Assembly: GCF_037076565.1 (NCBI RefSeq)
Contig: NZ_AP029028.1
Coordinates: 5,394,001-5,458,000, forward strand
Length of the DNA stretch: 64,000 nt
Origin: Herbaspirillum sp. DW155
Lineage (GTDB): Bacteria; Pseudomonadota; Gammaproteobacteria; Burkholderiales; Burkholderiaceae_D
Reading direction: 5' to 3'
The translations under genes were made by a program, and so were the position numbers. Below the pieces are notes generated by a model. It was not told the origin of the DNA, did not search any database, and worked only from the letters and a program-made list of their open reading frames with translations. Positions 52,632 to 63,717 of the stretch are shown here, piece after piece (positions within the stretch are counted from its first letter, which is position 1; each line of letters starts with the position of its first letter).

Positions 52632-54986
52632 TTACTGCAGATTGAACGAAGCCGTCTTCACATCCTTGGAATCGAGCCCGATCTGCACCTGGAATTCACC
52701 CGGCTCGGCCACGTACTCCAGCCTGGCGTTATAGAAGGACAGCGCCTTGCGGTCGATGCTGAACTGCACTTCCTTCTCTTCGCCCGGTTGCAGCATCACC
52801 TTGCGGAAGCCCTTCAATTCCTTGACCGGACGCACCACCGAGGCGGCCACGTCGCGGATGTACAGCTGCACCACGGTGGCACCGGCGCGGCGGCCCACAT
52901 TCTTGACCGTCACGCTGGCCTGCACATTGCCATCAGCAGTCATGCCGGCTTGCGACAGGCGCACGTCGGAGAGCTTGAACTCGGTATAGCTCAGACCGTA
53001 TCCGAATGGATACAGCGGACCATTGGGCTCATCGAAGTACTGCGAGGTGTAGTTGCCCGGCTTGCCTTCCGTATAGGGACGCCCCACACGCGGATGGTTG
53101 TAGTAGCTCGGAATCTGGCCCACCGAACGCGGGAAGGTGATGGGCAGCTTGCCGGACGGATTGACGTCGCCGAAGAGGATGTCGGCAATCGCATTGCCGC
53201 CCTCGGTGCCGGTGTACCAGGTCTCCAGGATGGCCGAGGCATTCTCGCGCGCCCAGTTCAGATCCAGCGGACGGCCATTCATCAACACCAGTACCAGCGG
53301 CTTGCCGGTGGCCTTCAAGGCGGTGAGCAGGTCCTGCTGGCTCTGCGGCAGCAGCAGCGAAGTGCGGCTGGAGGATTCGTGCGACATGCCGCGCGACTCG
53401 CCCACGGCAGCCACGATCACATCCGCATCGCGCGCGGCCTTCACCGCCTCGTCGATCATGGCCTTGGGGCTGCGCTTGTCCTGCACCACTTCCGGATCAT
53501 CCCAGTTCAGGAAATTGAGATAGTCGACGACGTGCTTGTCTTCAGTGATGTTGGCGCCACGTGCATAGATCAGTTTGCCCTGCCCGCCCAGCGCATTCTG
53601 CAAACCCTGACGCAGGGTGATGGTCTGCTTGTCCTTTCCGGCAGCGGACCAGCTGCCCAGCATGTCGATGTGCGAATCAGCCAGCGGACCGACCAGGGCG
53701 ATGCGCGCGGTCTTCTTCAGCGGCAGCGCGGCGTTGCGGTTTTCCAGCAGCACCATGGACTGCTGCGCCACTTCGCGCGCGTCGCGGCGATGCAGGCGGC
53801 TGTCGGCGTAGACGTCGGGCGGATCGTCGGCAGCGCGACCGATGCGCACGTACGGGTCCTTGAACAGGCCCAGGTCATACTTGGCCCCGAGGATGTCGCG
53901 CACCGCGTTGTCCAGCTCCTGCTGCGAGACCTTGCCCGAGCGCACCAGCTCCGGCAATTGCCTGATGTAGACCTGATCGGCCATGCTCATGTCGGTGCCG
54001 GCCTTGATCGCCAGGCGCGCGGCTTGCGCATCGTTCTGCGCCACGCCGTGATTGACCAGTTCGGTGATGGCGCCGTGGTCAGAAACGGTCAGCCCCTTGA
54101 AGCCCCAATCGCGGCGCAACAGGTCCTGCAGCAGCCAGGTGTTGGACGTGGCCGGGGTGCCATTGATGGAATTGAGCGCCACCATCACCGCACCCGCGCC
54201 AGCATCGATGGCAGCGCGATACGGTGGCAGGTAGTCGTTGTACATGCGCTGCGGGTCCATGTTGACGACGTTGTAGTCACGGCCGCCTTCGACCGCGCCA
54301 TACAACGCAAAATGCTTCACGCTGGCCATGACACGGTTGGCGGCGATGGGCTTGCTGTCGCCCTGCAGGGCCCGCACCGAGGCCTCGGCAATGCGCGAGA
54401 CCAGATACGGATCTTCCCCAAAGCCTTCCGAGGTGCGGCCCCAGCGCGGATCGCGGCTGATGTCGACCATCGGTGCGAAGGTCATGTCGATGCTGTCGGC
54501 AGCGGCTTCTTCGGCGGCGATGCGCATGGAGCGCGCCACCACGTCCATGTCCCAGCTGGAGGCCAGGCCCAGGCCGATGGGGAAGGTGGTGCGATGGCCG
54601 TGGATGACGTCATAGGCGAAGAACATCGGAATCTTCAACCGCGAGCGCATGGCACCGTCCTGCAAGGGACGATTCTCCGGACGGGTGACGGAATTGAAGG
54701 TACCGCCCACACGGCCGGCGGCCAGTTCCTCGGCCAGCTTCCTGGCGGGCATCTCGGGACCGATACTGATGAGCCGCAATTGCCCGATCTTTTCTTCCAG
54801 CGTCATCTGCCGCAGCAGGTCATCGATGAAGGCGGTCTTGTTGCCCAGCAAGGCCATGTTGGCTTGTGCATGGGCCGCCGGGCCGGTCAGGGCGGCGCTG
54901 CAGGCCAGCGCGCACAGGGTCATGGCCAGGGCCAGGCGGGGGCGGCGCGGTCGCGCGGCTTGCCGCTCGGTAAGCTTGTGGGACAC
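52632..54986 (-). CDS. bglX: Periplasmic beta-glucosidase, GH3 (BglX-like)
   Basis: Glycoside hydrolase family 3 enzyme that removes beta-linked glucose from the non-reducing end of oligosaccharides; 784 residues. A Sec signal peptide ends near residue 40 (AHA/QA). KHFALYGAVEGGRDYN is the substrate-pocket KH motif, and the nucleophile is Asp303 in GFKGLTVSDHGAITEL. The middle GH3_C domain and a C-terminal fibronectin-like domain (KNVGRRAGATVVQLYIRDVAASVVRPVKEL) are present. It is divergent from opgG across 222 bp, which suggests related periplasmic glucan metabolism. Confidence 0.94.
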   Translation of the reverse strand: MSHKLTERQAARPRRPRLALAMTLCALACSAALTGPAAHAQANMALLGNKTAFIDDLLRQMTLEEKIGQLRLISIGPEMPARKLAEELAAGRVGGTFNSVTRPENRPLQDGAMRSRLKIPMFFAYDVIHGHRTTFPIGLGLASSWDMDVVARSMRIAAEEAAADSIDMTFAPMVDISRDPRWGRTSEGFGEDPYLVSRIAEASVRALQGDSKPIAANRVMASVKHFALYGAVEGGRDYNVVNMDPQRMYNDYLPPYRAAIDAGAGAVMVALNSINGTPATSNTWLLQDLLRRDWGFKGLTVSDHGAITELVNHGVAQNDAQAARLAIKAGTDMSMADQVYIRQLPELVRSGKVSQQELDNAVRDILGAKYDLGLFKDPYVRIGRAADDPPDVYADSRLHRRDAREVAQQSMVLLENRNAALPLKKTARIALVGPLADSHIDMLGSWSAAGKDKQTITLRQGLQNALGGQGKLIYARGANITEDKHVVDYLNFLNWDDPEVVQDKRSPKAMIDEAVKAARDADVIVAAVGESRGMSHESSSRTSLLLPQSQQDLLTALKATGKPLVLVLMNGRPLDLNWARENASAILETWYTGTEGGNAIADILFGDVNPSGKLPITFPRSVGQIPSYYNHPRVGRPYTEGKPGNYTSQYFDEPNGPLYPFGYGLSYTEFKLSDVRLSQAGMTADGNVQASVTVKNVGRRAGATVVQLYIRDVAASVVRPVKELKGFRKVMLQPGEEKEVQFSIDRKALSFYNARLEYVAEPGEFQVQIGLDSKDVKTASFNLQ

Positions 54987-55208
54987 AGGTTTCCTCTCTC
55001 TTTTTTAAACTTTGGCGGCGCGCCGGCCTCTACAAAAGGTGAGCGGCGGCCCATCGCAGGGGATATTGCCGGCTGAAGCATGAATTGATTGTCTTCTATG
55101 ATGCTTAGCCGGCGTGACGGTTCGCTATATTATTCTGTTTTGAAGCCTGCCGGAGAGGCAGGCGCATGGCGGCACACAGGGTGTGCCGTTTCTTTGTGGA
55201 GAAATGCG

Positions 55209-56792
55209 TTGATCAAACATGGATGGAAATGGCCCCTGCTGCAGGGCCTGATGTTGTCGGCCACGCTGCTGGCCGCGTCGGTGCAGGCCCAGAGCAGTCA
55301 GGGCTTCGACCTCAACCAGGCCGTGGCGCGCGCCAGGGCGCTGGCCGCCAAACCCTATCAGAAGCCGGTGAGCAATCTCTCGCCGACCTTCGCGGCGATG
55401 CAGTTCGCCGATTACATGAAGATCCAGCCCAGGAGCGACAAGTTCGAATGGCGCAACCAGCCCACGCCCTTCAAGCTGGCCTTCTATCACCAGGGCATGC
55501 AGTTCAACTCACCGGTGCTCATCCACGAGATCGTCGATGGCCGCGTGCAGGACGTGAACTACAGCACCGACCGCTTCAACTTCGGCGACCTGGCGCTGGC
55601 CAAGGACAGCACCGCACACCTGGGCTATGCGGGCTTCCGCGTGGTCTATCCGCTCAACCGCGATGACAAGGAAGATGAGGTCATGAGCGTGCTGGGTGCG
55701 AGCTATTTCCGCGTGATCGGCAAGGGCCAGGTGTATGGTCTGTCGGCGCGCGGGCTGGCCATCGACACGGCCATGCTGAGCGGGGAGGAATTCCCGCACT
55801 TCACCGAATTCTGGATCCAGCGTCCGGCGGCGGGCGAGAAGCAGCTGACCTTCTACGCGCTGCTGGATTCGCCGCGCGCTACCGGCGCCTACAGGTTCAC
55901 GCTCACGCCGGGCAAGGATGCCCTGCTGGACGTGCAGGCCCGCGTCTTCCTGCGCGCTGACGTGGGCCGCCTGGGCATTGCGCCGCTGACCAGCATGTTC
56001 CTCTTCGGTCCCAACCAGCAATCCTCGCGCCGCAACTTCCGTCCGGCCATTCACGATTCCAATGGTCTGGCGATCCATACCGGCAACGGCGAATGGCTGT
56101 GGCGTCCGCTGAACGATCCGCAGAACGTGGAAGTGAGTTCCTTCGAAGTGACCAATCCGCGCGGCTTCGGGTTGTTGCAGCGGGGCCGCGATTTCGCCTC
56201 CTATGAAGACCTGAAGGATCGCTACGACCTGCGTCCCTCCGCCTGGATCGAACCCAAGGGTGACTGGGGCCGTGGGGCCGTGCAGCTGGTGGAAATCCCC
56301 ACCGCCGACGAGACCAACGACAACATCGTGGCCTACTGGCTGCCTGCGCAACTGCCGCCACGCGGCACACCGCTGGCCTACGACTACCGCATCCACTGGA
56401 CCATGGATGAGCCGGCCATCCTCAACAATGAAGTGGGCTGGGTCAAGCAGACCTTCCATACCGACGGCGAGCTCACGCAAGCCAACCTGATCCGCGCCTT
56501 CGATGGCACCACGGCCTTGCTGGTGGACTTCACCGGTGGACCACTGGCTACGCTGCCCGCAGGGACGGCGGTTCAGCCGCAGGTGAACGTTTCCAACAAC
56601 GGCGAACTGATCGATGCCCAGTTGCAGCCCAATCCGGCCATCAATGGCTGGCGCCTCACGCTGCGGGTGAAGATTCGTAACGTTTCGCAGGCCGTGGAAT
56701 TGCGCGCCGCACTGACCGCCAATGGCAAGCCCCTCACCGAAACCTGGAGCTATCAGTTGCCGCCACGTTCGGATGTGCAGCGGACTTTTTGA
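55209..56792 (+). CDS. opgG: Periplasmic glucan biosynthesis protein OpgG (MdoG)
   Basis: Periplasmic protein needed for osmoregulated periplasmic glucans; recent work places OpgG/OpgD in GH186, with beta-1,2-glucanase activity shown for E. coli OpgD. 527 residues. The start is TTG at 55209 behind TGGAGA and gives a Sec signal ending VQA near residue 28. Family landmarks include RQFNSPVLI-like LAFYHQGMQFNSPVLIHEI, VYPLNRDDKEDEVMSVLGASYFRVIGKGQVYGLSARGLAIDTA and PRGFGLLQRGRDFASYEDL. The glucosyltransferase partner opgH, usually next to opgG, is not here; parB follows convergently. Confidence 0.92.
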   Translation: MIKHGWKWPLLQGLMLSATLLAASVQAQSSQGFDLNQAVARARALAAKPYQKPVSNLSPTFAAMQFADYMKIQPRSDKFEWRNQPTPFKLAFYHQGMQFNSPVLIHEIVDGRVQDVNYSTDRFNFGDLALAKDSTAHLGYAGFRVVYPLNRDDKEDEVMSVLGASYFRVIGKGQVYGLSARGLAIDTAMLSGEEFPHFTEFWIQRPAAGEKQLTFYALLDSPRATGAYRFTLTPGKDALLDVQARVFLRADVGRLGIAPLTSMFLFGPNQQSSRRNFRPAIHDSNGLAIHTGNGEWLWRPLNDPQNVEVSSFEVTNPRGFGLLQRGRDFASYEDLKDRYDLRPSAWIEPKGDWGRGAVQLVEIPTADETNDNIVAYWLPAQLPPRGTPLAYDYRIHWTMDEPAILNNEVGWVKQTFHTDGELTQANLIRAFDGTTALLVDFTGGPLATLPAGTAVQPQVNVSNNGELIDAQLQPNPAINGWRLTLRVKIRNVSQAVELRAALTANGKPLTETWSYQLPPRSDVQRTF

Positions 56793-56820
56793 CACCGCGC
56801 CCTGTGTTGCCTCATCAGGC

Positions 56821-56862
56821 GCGTCTTCGATACGGCCCCGAAAGGGCCTTCAGGCCGAACGC
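56821..56862. repeat. Second copy of the GCGTCTTCGATACGGCC repeat
   Basis: It begins GCGTCTTCGATACGGCC, continues through a CCCCGAAAGGGCC hairpin and ends AGGCCGAACG, matching the right half of the repeat at 52562-52604 with changes. It lies between opgG and the parB terminator. Confidence 0.65.
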
Positions 56863-56915
56863 TAGGGTGAGTGCTGCGAAAAATCTGTCATCCTGAAAAT
56901 TATTTATATCAATAA

Positions 56916-56951
56916 AAAATGGGCTGCTCCGAATCGGGCAGCCCATTTTTG
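56916..56951. terminator. Terminator of the parAB operon
   Basis: AAAAATGGGCTGC and GCAGCCCATTTTT pair around ten bases. It follows parB on the minus strand and can also act on opgG. Confidence 0.85.
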
Positions 56952-56974
56952 TTGGATGCATCTTGCCGGCGCGA

Positions 56975-57886
56975 TCAGCTCTCCACCGACTCCCCGCGCA
57001 GGCGCACGATGACGCCATCGAGCGCATCGAGGTCATTGAAGTGGATGATGAGCTGGCCCTTGTTGCGGGCACCGGTCTTGATGCTGACCTGGGTGACCAG
57101 CAGGTCCGAGAGTTCTTCTTCCAGGCGCGCGATGTCGCGTGACTTGTCCTTGACCTCACGCGGCTTGGCGGCCTGTTCAGCACTGGCGCGGGTGACCAGC
57201 TTTTCGGCATCGCGCACGGACATGCGCTTGGCCACGATCTGGTTGGCCAGCTGGATCTGGGTGGCGGAATCGACGGCCAGCAGTGCGCGGGCGTGGCCCA
57301 TGTCGATGTCGCCGGCCATGAGCATGGTCTGCACCGGCTTGGCCAGGTTCAAGAGGCGCAGCAGGTTGGACACCGCACTGCGCGAGCGGCCCACGGCCAG
57401 CGCCGCGCGTTCGTGGGTGAAGGCGAAATCGGTGATGAGGCGGTGGATACCCTGGGCTTCTTCCAGGGGATTGAGATCCTCGCGCTGCATGTTTTCGATC
57501 AGGGCCATCGCGGCCGTGGTCTGGTCATCCACGTTCTTGACCAGCACCGGCACCTCGGTCAGCCCGGCGATCTTGGCCGCACGGAAGCGGCGTTCGCCGG
57601 CGATGATCTCGTAGGTGTCCTTGCCGTTCTTCTGGCCGATGGCGCGGATCAGGATGGGCTGCAGCAAGCCCTGTTCCTTGATCGAGGCGGCCAGCTCATT
57701 GAGCGCGCCTTCGTCCATGCGGGTACGCGGCTGGTACTTGCCGGCCTGCAGTTCGGTGACCGGCATCACCGTCGGCAAGCCCTGCGCGGCCTGCGCCTGG
57801 ACTTCTTCGGTGATGTCGGACGATCCGCCCAGGAGCGCGTCCAGTCCGCGTCCCAGACCTTTGGATTTTTTCGGTAGAGTTGCCAT
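56975..57886 (-). CDS. parB: Chromosome-partitioning protein ParB
   Basis: CTP-dependent DNA clamp that loads at parS sites and works with ParA in origin segregation; 303 residues. An N-terminal KKSKGLGRGLDALLG sequence recruits ParA. The ParB/Srx motif reads ELQAGKYQPR...IIAGERRFRAAKIAG. The helix-turn-helix is in FAFTHERAALAVGRSRSAVSNLLRLL, and a C-terminal dimerisation segment follows. The start at 57886 is chosen from this N-terminus. Its targets are in the window: parS at 62824, 62921 and a degenerate one at 61217. Confidence 0.96.
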   Translation of the reverse strand: MATLPKKSKGLGRGLDALLGGSSDITEEVQAQAAQGLPTVMPVTELQAGKYQPRTRMDEGALNELAASIKEQGLLQPILIRAIGQKNGKDTYEIIAGERRFRAAKIAGLTEVPVLVKNVDDQTTAAMALIENMQREDLNPLEEAQGIHRLITDFAFTHERAALAVGRSRSAVSNLLRLLNLAKPVQTMLMAGDIDMGHARALLAVDSATQIQLANQIVAKRMSVRDAEKLVTRASAEQAAKPREVKDKSRDIARLEEELSDLLVTQVSIKTGARNKGQLIIHFNDLDALDGVIVRLRGESVES

Positions 57887-57963
57887 GCGAGTGCCTGATG
57901 AAAAACGATGCGTGATGACGGTGCGGGTTACGGTACGAATGACAGCGCGAGTTACAGCGCGAA

Positions 57964-58734
57964 TTACAGCGTCTTGATGCGCTCGACCATTTCCGCGCCG
58001 AATGCGATATAAGCCTGTGCACCCTTGGACAGCGGATCGAAGGTCACGCCCGGCAAACCATACGAAGGCGCTTCGGCCAGCCGCACGTTGCGCGGGATGA
58101 CGGTCTTGAACACCTTGTCGCCGAAGTGCTGTTCCAGCTGGTCCGAGACCTGCTGCGAGAGCGTCATGCGGGGATCGAACATCACGCGCAACAGGCCGAT
58201 GACCTTCAGTTCCGGGTTCAGCTTGGCGTGCACCTTCTTGATGGTATTGACCAGATCGGACAGCCCTTCCAGCGCGTAATACTCGCACTGCATCGGAATG
58301 ATGACGCCATGCGCCGAGCACAGGCCGTTCAGGGTCAGCATCGACAGCGCGGGCGGGCAGTCGATGAGGATGAAGTCGTACTCGTCGGCGACCTGGGCGA
58401 AGGCCAGTTTCAGACGGGCTTCGCGCTGTTCCAGTTCCACCATTTCCACTTCGGCGCCGGCCAGTTCGCGGTTGGCCGGCAGCACATCGAAGCCCCCGGC
58501 GTCGGAACGCTTGCGCACGCTGCGAATGTCGGACATGCCCAGCAGCACTTCATAGATCGAGCCTTCCAGGGTCGCCTTGTTCACGCCCGAGCCCATGGTG
58601 GCATTGCCCTGCGGATCGAGGTCGGCCAGCAGCACGCGCTGGTTCAGTTGCGCCAGTCCAGCCGCGAGATTGACTGCAGTGGTGGTCTTGCCTACGCCAC
58701 CTTTCTGGTTGGCGACACAAAATATTTTTGCCAT
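57964..58734 (-). CDS. parA: Chromosome-partitioning ATPase ParA (Soj)
   Basis: Deviant Walker-A ATPase, 256 residues, that moves ParB-parS complexes. KGGVGKTTTAVNLAA is the Walker A, FILIDCPPALSMLTLN holds the Walker B, and the N-terminus has no DNA-binding extension, as in chromosomal ParA. It lies 77 bp upstream of parB on the same strand. Confidence 0.96.
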   Translation of the reverse strand: MAKIFCVANQKGGVGKTTTAVNLAAGLAQLNQRVLLADLDPQGNATMGSGVNKATLEGSIYEVLLGMSDIRSVRKRSDAGGFDVLPANRELAGAEVEMVELEQREARLKLAFAQVADEYDFILIDCPPALSMLTLNGLCSAHGVIIPMQCEYYALEGLSDLVNTIKKVHAKLNPELKVIGLLRVMFDPRMTLSQQVSDQLEQHFGDKVFKTVIPRNVRLAEAPSYGLPGVTFDPLSKGAQAYIAFGAEMVERIKTL

Positions 58735-58752
58735 ATCTTTGTTATGTGAGCG

Positions 58753-59385
58753 TTATTGCGTGGTCAGCTTGATGCCAAACCCGATCAGGAAAATGCCTGC
58801 CGCGCGCGAAGCCAGGTTGGCGATGGTGCGATTGCGGGCCATGCGGCGGGCGGCGGCATTGCCGACGAAGATCAGGAAGCTGCCATAGAGGAAAGTGCAG
58901 CAGCTGATGACCGCGCCCATCGTGACGAAAGTCAGCGCGCCCTGTTGCGTATCCGGGTCCAGGAACAGCGGGAAGAACGCCATGTAAAACACGATGGCTT
59001 TCGGGTTGAACAAGGTCACCAGAAAGCCGCGCCGGAATTCTGCGGCGTTGGAAAAGGGTACGACTGTACCACCGCCCTGCCCTCTTGCAAACAAAAGACG
59101 TCCACCCAGGTAGGCCAGATAGACCGCGCCCATATATTGCAGGCCATGGAACAACAGCGGATTGGCATGCAACAGTGCGGCCACGCCGGCGGCGGCCAGG
59201 AACATGAGCACGATGTCGCCCAGCATCAGGCCGGCTTGTGCCATGAAGCCGCCACGCAGGCCGCCCTTGGCGGCGCAGGTCAGCACGCAGAAGGTGCCGG
59301 GGCCGGGCAAGAGGAGAAACACCATGGTCGCGGCAATCAGTTGCCAGATGTCGGTGATGCCGAGGGAATGAAAGATCGCCTGCAT
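58753..59385 (-). CDS. LysE/RhtB family amino-acid exporter
   Basis: Inner-membrane exporter of 210 residues with six helices. The N-terminal LLPGPGTFCVLTCAAKGGLRGGFMAQAGLMLGDIVLM motif is typical of LysE/RhtB proteins, which export amino acids or homoserine lactones. AAGGAG precedes the start. It lies just upstream of parA on the same strand and may be cotranscribed with it; the substrate is unknown. Confidence 0.92.
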   Translation of the reverse strand: MQAIFHSLGITDIWQLIAATMVFLLLPGPGTFCVLTCAAKGGLRGGFMAQAGLMLGDIVLMFLAAAGVAALLHANPLLFHGLQYMGAVYLAYLGGRLLFARGQGGGTVVPFSNAAEFRRGFLVTLFNPKAIVFYMAFFPLFLDPDTQQGALTFVTMGAVISCCTFLYGSFLIFVGNAAARRMARNRTIANLASRAAGIFLIGFGIKLTTQ

Positions 59386-59405
59386 GGTGGGTCTCCTTGA
59401 ATGTG

Positions 59406-59433
59406 AGCGGCCCGGGTTGCTGCCCGGGCCGCT
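59406..59433. terminator. Hairpin after the rsmG-lipocalin pair
   Basis: AGCGGCCCGGG and CCCGGGCCGCT pair around six bases. No T-tract follows on the minus strand, so it is a probable terminator or processing stem separating this unit from the LysE gene. Confidence 0.55.
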
Positions 59434-59455
59434 GGCCTGTTGTCAGGTGGCCGCT

Positions 59456-60007
59456 TTACGGCTTGCTCTTGACCACGCGCGCGGTATCGAAACCTTGCTT
59501 GGTGGCGTTGTTGAGTGCGTTCTCGTATTGCTCATCACTGATGGTGGGGGTGCGCGAGAGAATCCACAGGTATTCGCGCGAGGGACTGCCCACGGTGGCC
59601 AGGGTGTATTGCGCGTCCAGGTCCATGATCCAGTAGTCGCCCCACACCATCGGGATCCAGGACAGCCAGGCCGGCGCAAAGCGCACCTCCAGCTTGCTGT
59701 TGTTGCTGCCCGGGACCACCCGCGCCACGCCCTTGGCTTCATCGATACCTTCGGCCGTCTTGCAGCGGTTGACGACATCGATCATGCCATCATCGCGCGC
59801 AGAATACTCGGCGCTGGTGCCGGAAATGCATTTTTTCTGGAAGCTGTTGGGGATCTTGGCGATCTCATACCACTTGCCCGCATAACGTTTCAGGTCCACC
59901 GAAGGCACGGTCTTGACTTCCTGGGCGTGGAGCGACGCCATGCCCAGGGCGCCATACGCCGCCATCGAGACCATGGTGGCCACCAGGGCCCGTTTCAGTT
60001 TGTTCAT
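59456..60007 (-). CDS. Exported lipocalin, Blc-like
   Basis: 183-residue lipocalin with a Sec signal peptide (cleavage near HAQ at residue 28) and no lipobox cysteine, so it is probably a soluble periplasmic form of the Blc family. The conserved first motif LKRYAGKWYEIAKIPNSFQKKC, then VNRCKTAEG and the YWIMDLDAQYTLATVGSPSREYLWILSRTPT strand region fit the fold, which binds lipids or hydrophobic ligands. Its ATG overlaps the rsmG stop by one base (TGATG), so its translation is coupled to rsmG. Confidence 0.88.
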   Translation of the reverse strand: MNKLKRALVATMVSMAAYGALGMASLHAQEVKTVPSVDLKRYAGKWYEIAKIPNSFQKKCISGTSAEYSARDDGMIDVVNRCKTAEGIDEAKGVARVVPGSNNSKLEVRFAPAWLSWIPMVWGDYWIMDLDAQYTLATVGSPSREYLWILSRTPTISDEQYENALNNATKQGFDTARVVKSKP

Positions 60008-60669
60008 CAGCTCGTTCTTTCCATGAAGATGAGATGCCGTTCGGCATCCAGGCCCGGCACCTGCAAGGGCTGCACCTGCTGCACCTGCCACCCTGCCGGC
60101 AACCGGTCGATTTCATCCTGCGGCAGCACGCCCTTGAGGGCGATGTACTTGCCACCTTGTTGCAGGAGGTGATTCGACCAGGTAACGAAGTCCTTCAGTT
60201 CCGCAAAGGCGCGCGATGTGATGACATCGTATTGTTGCTCTACAGGCAACTGCTCCACGCGCGCATGCAGCACGGTGACATTGCTCAACTGCAATTGCGC
60301 CTTGACCTGGTTGAGGAAGGCGGTTTTCTTCGAGACCGTATCGACCAGGGTGATCCGCATCTGCGGCTGCGCCTCAGCCGCCCAGATGGCCAGCACGATG
60401 CCCGGCAGGCCACCGCCCGCGCCCACGTCCAGCACGCGTTGCGCAGCGGTGAAGGCCGACACGGCCGAGAGCGAATCCAGCAGGTGGTGCGTCACCATCT
60501 GCGCGGGGTCACGCAAGGCGGTCAGGTTGTAGACCTTGTTCCACTTGGCCAGCAGGGCCTGGTATGCCATCAGCTTGTCGATCTGGGCATCGGAGAGCGT
60601 CAGGCCCAGGGCCTTGGCGCCTTCCTTCAGGCTGCGCGTCAAATTGTTCAGGTCTGCAGTGTTGCTCAT
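60007..60669 (-). CDS. rsmG: 16S rRNA (guanine527-N7)-methyltransferase
   Basis: Methylates G527 of 16S rRNA (formerly GidB); 220 residues. The SAM motif [18 protein letters not shown] and the motif near HARVEQL and [15 protein letters not shown] are in place. It follows mnmG after 52 bp, the usual order in the origin region, and ends in a coupled junction with the lipocalin gene. Confidence 0.95.
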   Translation of the reverse strand: MSNTADLNNLTRSLKEGAKALGLTLSDAQIDKLMAYQALLAKWNKVYNLTALRDPAQMVTHHLLDSLSAVSAFTAAQRVLDVGAGGGLPGIVLAIWAAEAQPQMRITLVDTVSKKTAFLNQVKAQLQLSNVTVLHARVEQLPVEQQYDVITSRAFAELKDFVTWSNHLLQQGGKYIALKGVLPQDEIDRLPAGWQVQQVQPLQVPGLDAERHLIFMERTS

Positions 60670-60721
60670 CCGTGATGCCTTGGTATTGATCTGGTTCGAG
60701 GGCGCTGCCCGGAATTTTTCT

Positions 60722-62650
<1,929 letters not shown>

Positions 62651-62823
62651 GATGCGGGCCTCGCGTAGAGGTGAGAACAGAGGCGAGATTATAAAACCTT
62701 TTATCCGGCGGGGTCGGCGGCAGGGGTCCGGCCTGTTGGTTTACCGCACTTCCCTGCCCTGCCGGACACTATCGCGGGCCGGTTTCGATAGCGGGAGCTG
62801 ATCAATGAAACATTCCCTGGGGA

Positions 62824-62839
62824 TGTTTCACGTGAAACA
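62824..62839. promoter_or_regulatory. parS: parS site
   Basis: TGTTTCACGTGAAACA, an exact palindromic match to the chromosomal parS consensus, upstream of mnmG and about 5 kb from parB. Confidence 0.95.
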
Positions 62840-62875
62840 GGAGCCGGTTTTTGTCGCTGGCGAGCGTATATGAAT

Positions 62876-62903
62876 AAAAAAGCGGAGCATCGCGCTCCGC
62901 CTT
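62876..62903 (-). terminator. Rho-independent terminator of the TSUP gene
   Basis: GCGGAGC and GCTCCGC pair around five bases; on the minus strand a run of six T follows. It lies 50-80 bp after the TSUP stop and between the two perfect parS sites. Confidence 0.85.
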
Positions 62904-62920
62904 TCTGGTCGGGGGCCGGG

Positions 62921-62936
62921 TGTTTCACGTGAAACA
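62921..62936. promoter_or_regulatory. parS: parS site
   Basis: Second exact copy of TGTTTCACGTGAAACA, 97 bp from the first, immediately downstream of the TSUP gene. Confidence 0.95.
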
Positions 62937-62955
62937 CCCTATGAAGTTTTCTGCC

Positions 62956-63717
62956 TTATTTGAGGAAAGCGTCGTAACCCGACTTCAGGATCAGCGCGCC
63001 CACCACGACCAGGAACAGCTTGCGCACGAACACGCTGCCATGCTTCATCGCCAGTCGTGTACCCACCAGCGAGCCGCCGATGTTGAACACGGCCATCAGC
63101 AAACCCAATTGCCAGATCACATGGCCGCTGTACCCGAACCAGCACAAGGCCGCGAGATTGGTCGCGATGTTGACGAACTTGGAGACGGCCGAGGCCGAAA
63201 GGAAGTCATAGCTGAACACGCGCACAAACAGGAAGACCAGGAAGCTCCCCGTGCCCGGCCCGAACACACCATCGTAGAAACCCACGGCCGCACCGATCAG
63301 GGCGGCGTAGATCATTTCACGGCTGCCGGTCAGCGTGGGCGCATGTGTGGTACCGAAATCCTTTTTCTTCAATGTGTAGAGCGCCACGGCAATCAACACA
63401 AAGGGCAATGCCTTGCGTATCAGCTCGGTCGGAATATGCGTGACGACATAGGCACCAAAGAAGGAAAACGCAAACGCGGCCATCGCGGCCGGTGTCACGG
63501 TACTCCAGCGCACGGCCACCTTGCGCGCGAAATTGATGGCCGCCGCACTGGTGCCCATCACCCCGGCGACCTTGTTCGTTCCCAGCAAGGTGGCCGGGGC
63601 GGTATGGGGAAACACCGAAAACAAGGTCGGCACCAGCACCAGGCCCCCTCCTCCGACCACGGCATCGATCAGGCCGGCGACGAAGGCTGCGCCGCACAGG
63701 ATCAGGTAATCCAACAT
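62956..63717 (-). CDS. TSUP (TauE/SafE) family anion permease
   Basis: Inner-membrane permease, 253 residues with seven to eight helices, of the family that moves sulfite, sulfonates and related anions. The duplicated family motif is visible: LIDAVVGGGGLVLVPTLFSVFPHTAPATLLGTNK in the first half and GFYDGVFGPGTGSFLVF in the second. The start at 63717 has a GAGGAGGG site; the frame is open further without homology. A terminator and two parS sites follow the gene. Confidence 0.92.
   Translation of the reverse strand: MLDYLILCGAAFVAGLIDAVVGGGGLVLVPTLFSVFPHTAPATLLGTNKVAGVMGTSAAAINFARKVAVRWSTVTPAAMAAFAFSFFGAYVVTHIPTELIRKALPFVLIAVALYTLKKKDFGTTHAPTLTGSREMIYAALIGAAVGFYDGVFGPGTGSFLVFLFVRVFSYDFLSASAVSKFVNIATNLAALCWFGYSGHVIWQLGLLMAVFNIGGSLVGTRLAMKHGSVFVRKLFLVVVGALILKSGYDAFLK

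Larger units (their letters stand above)
62651..62955. other. Intergenic region between mnmG and TSUP gene
   Basis: The region holds two perfect parS sites on either side of a minus-strand terminator, and the mnmG promoter. No gene is supported. Confidence 0.7.
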
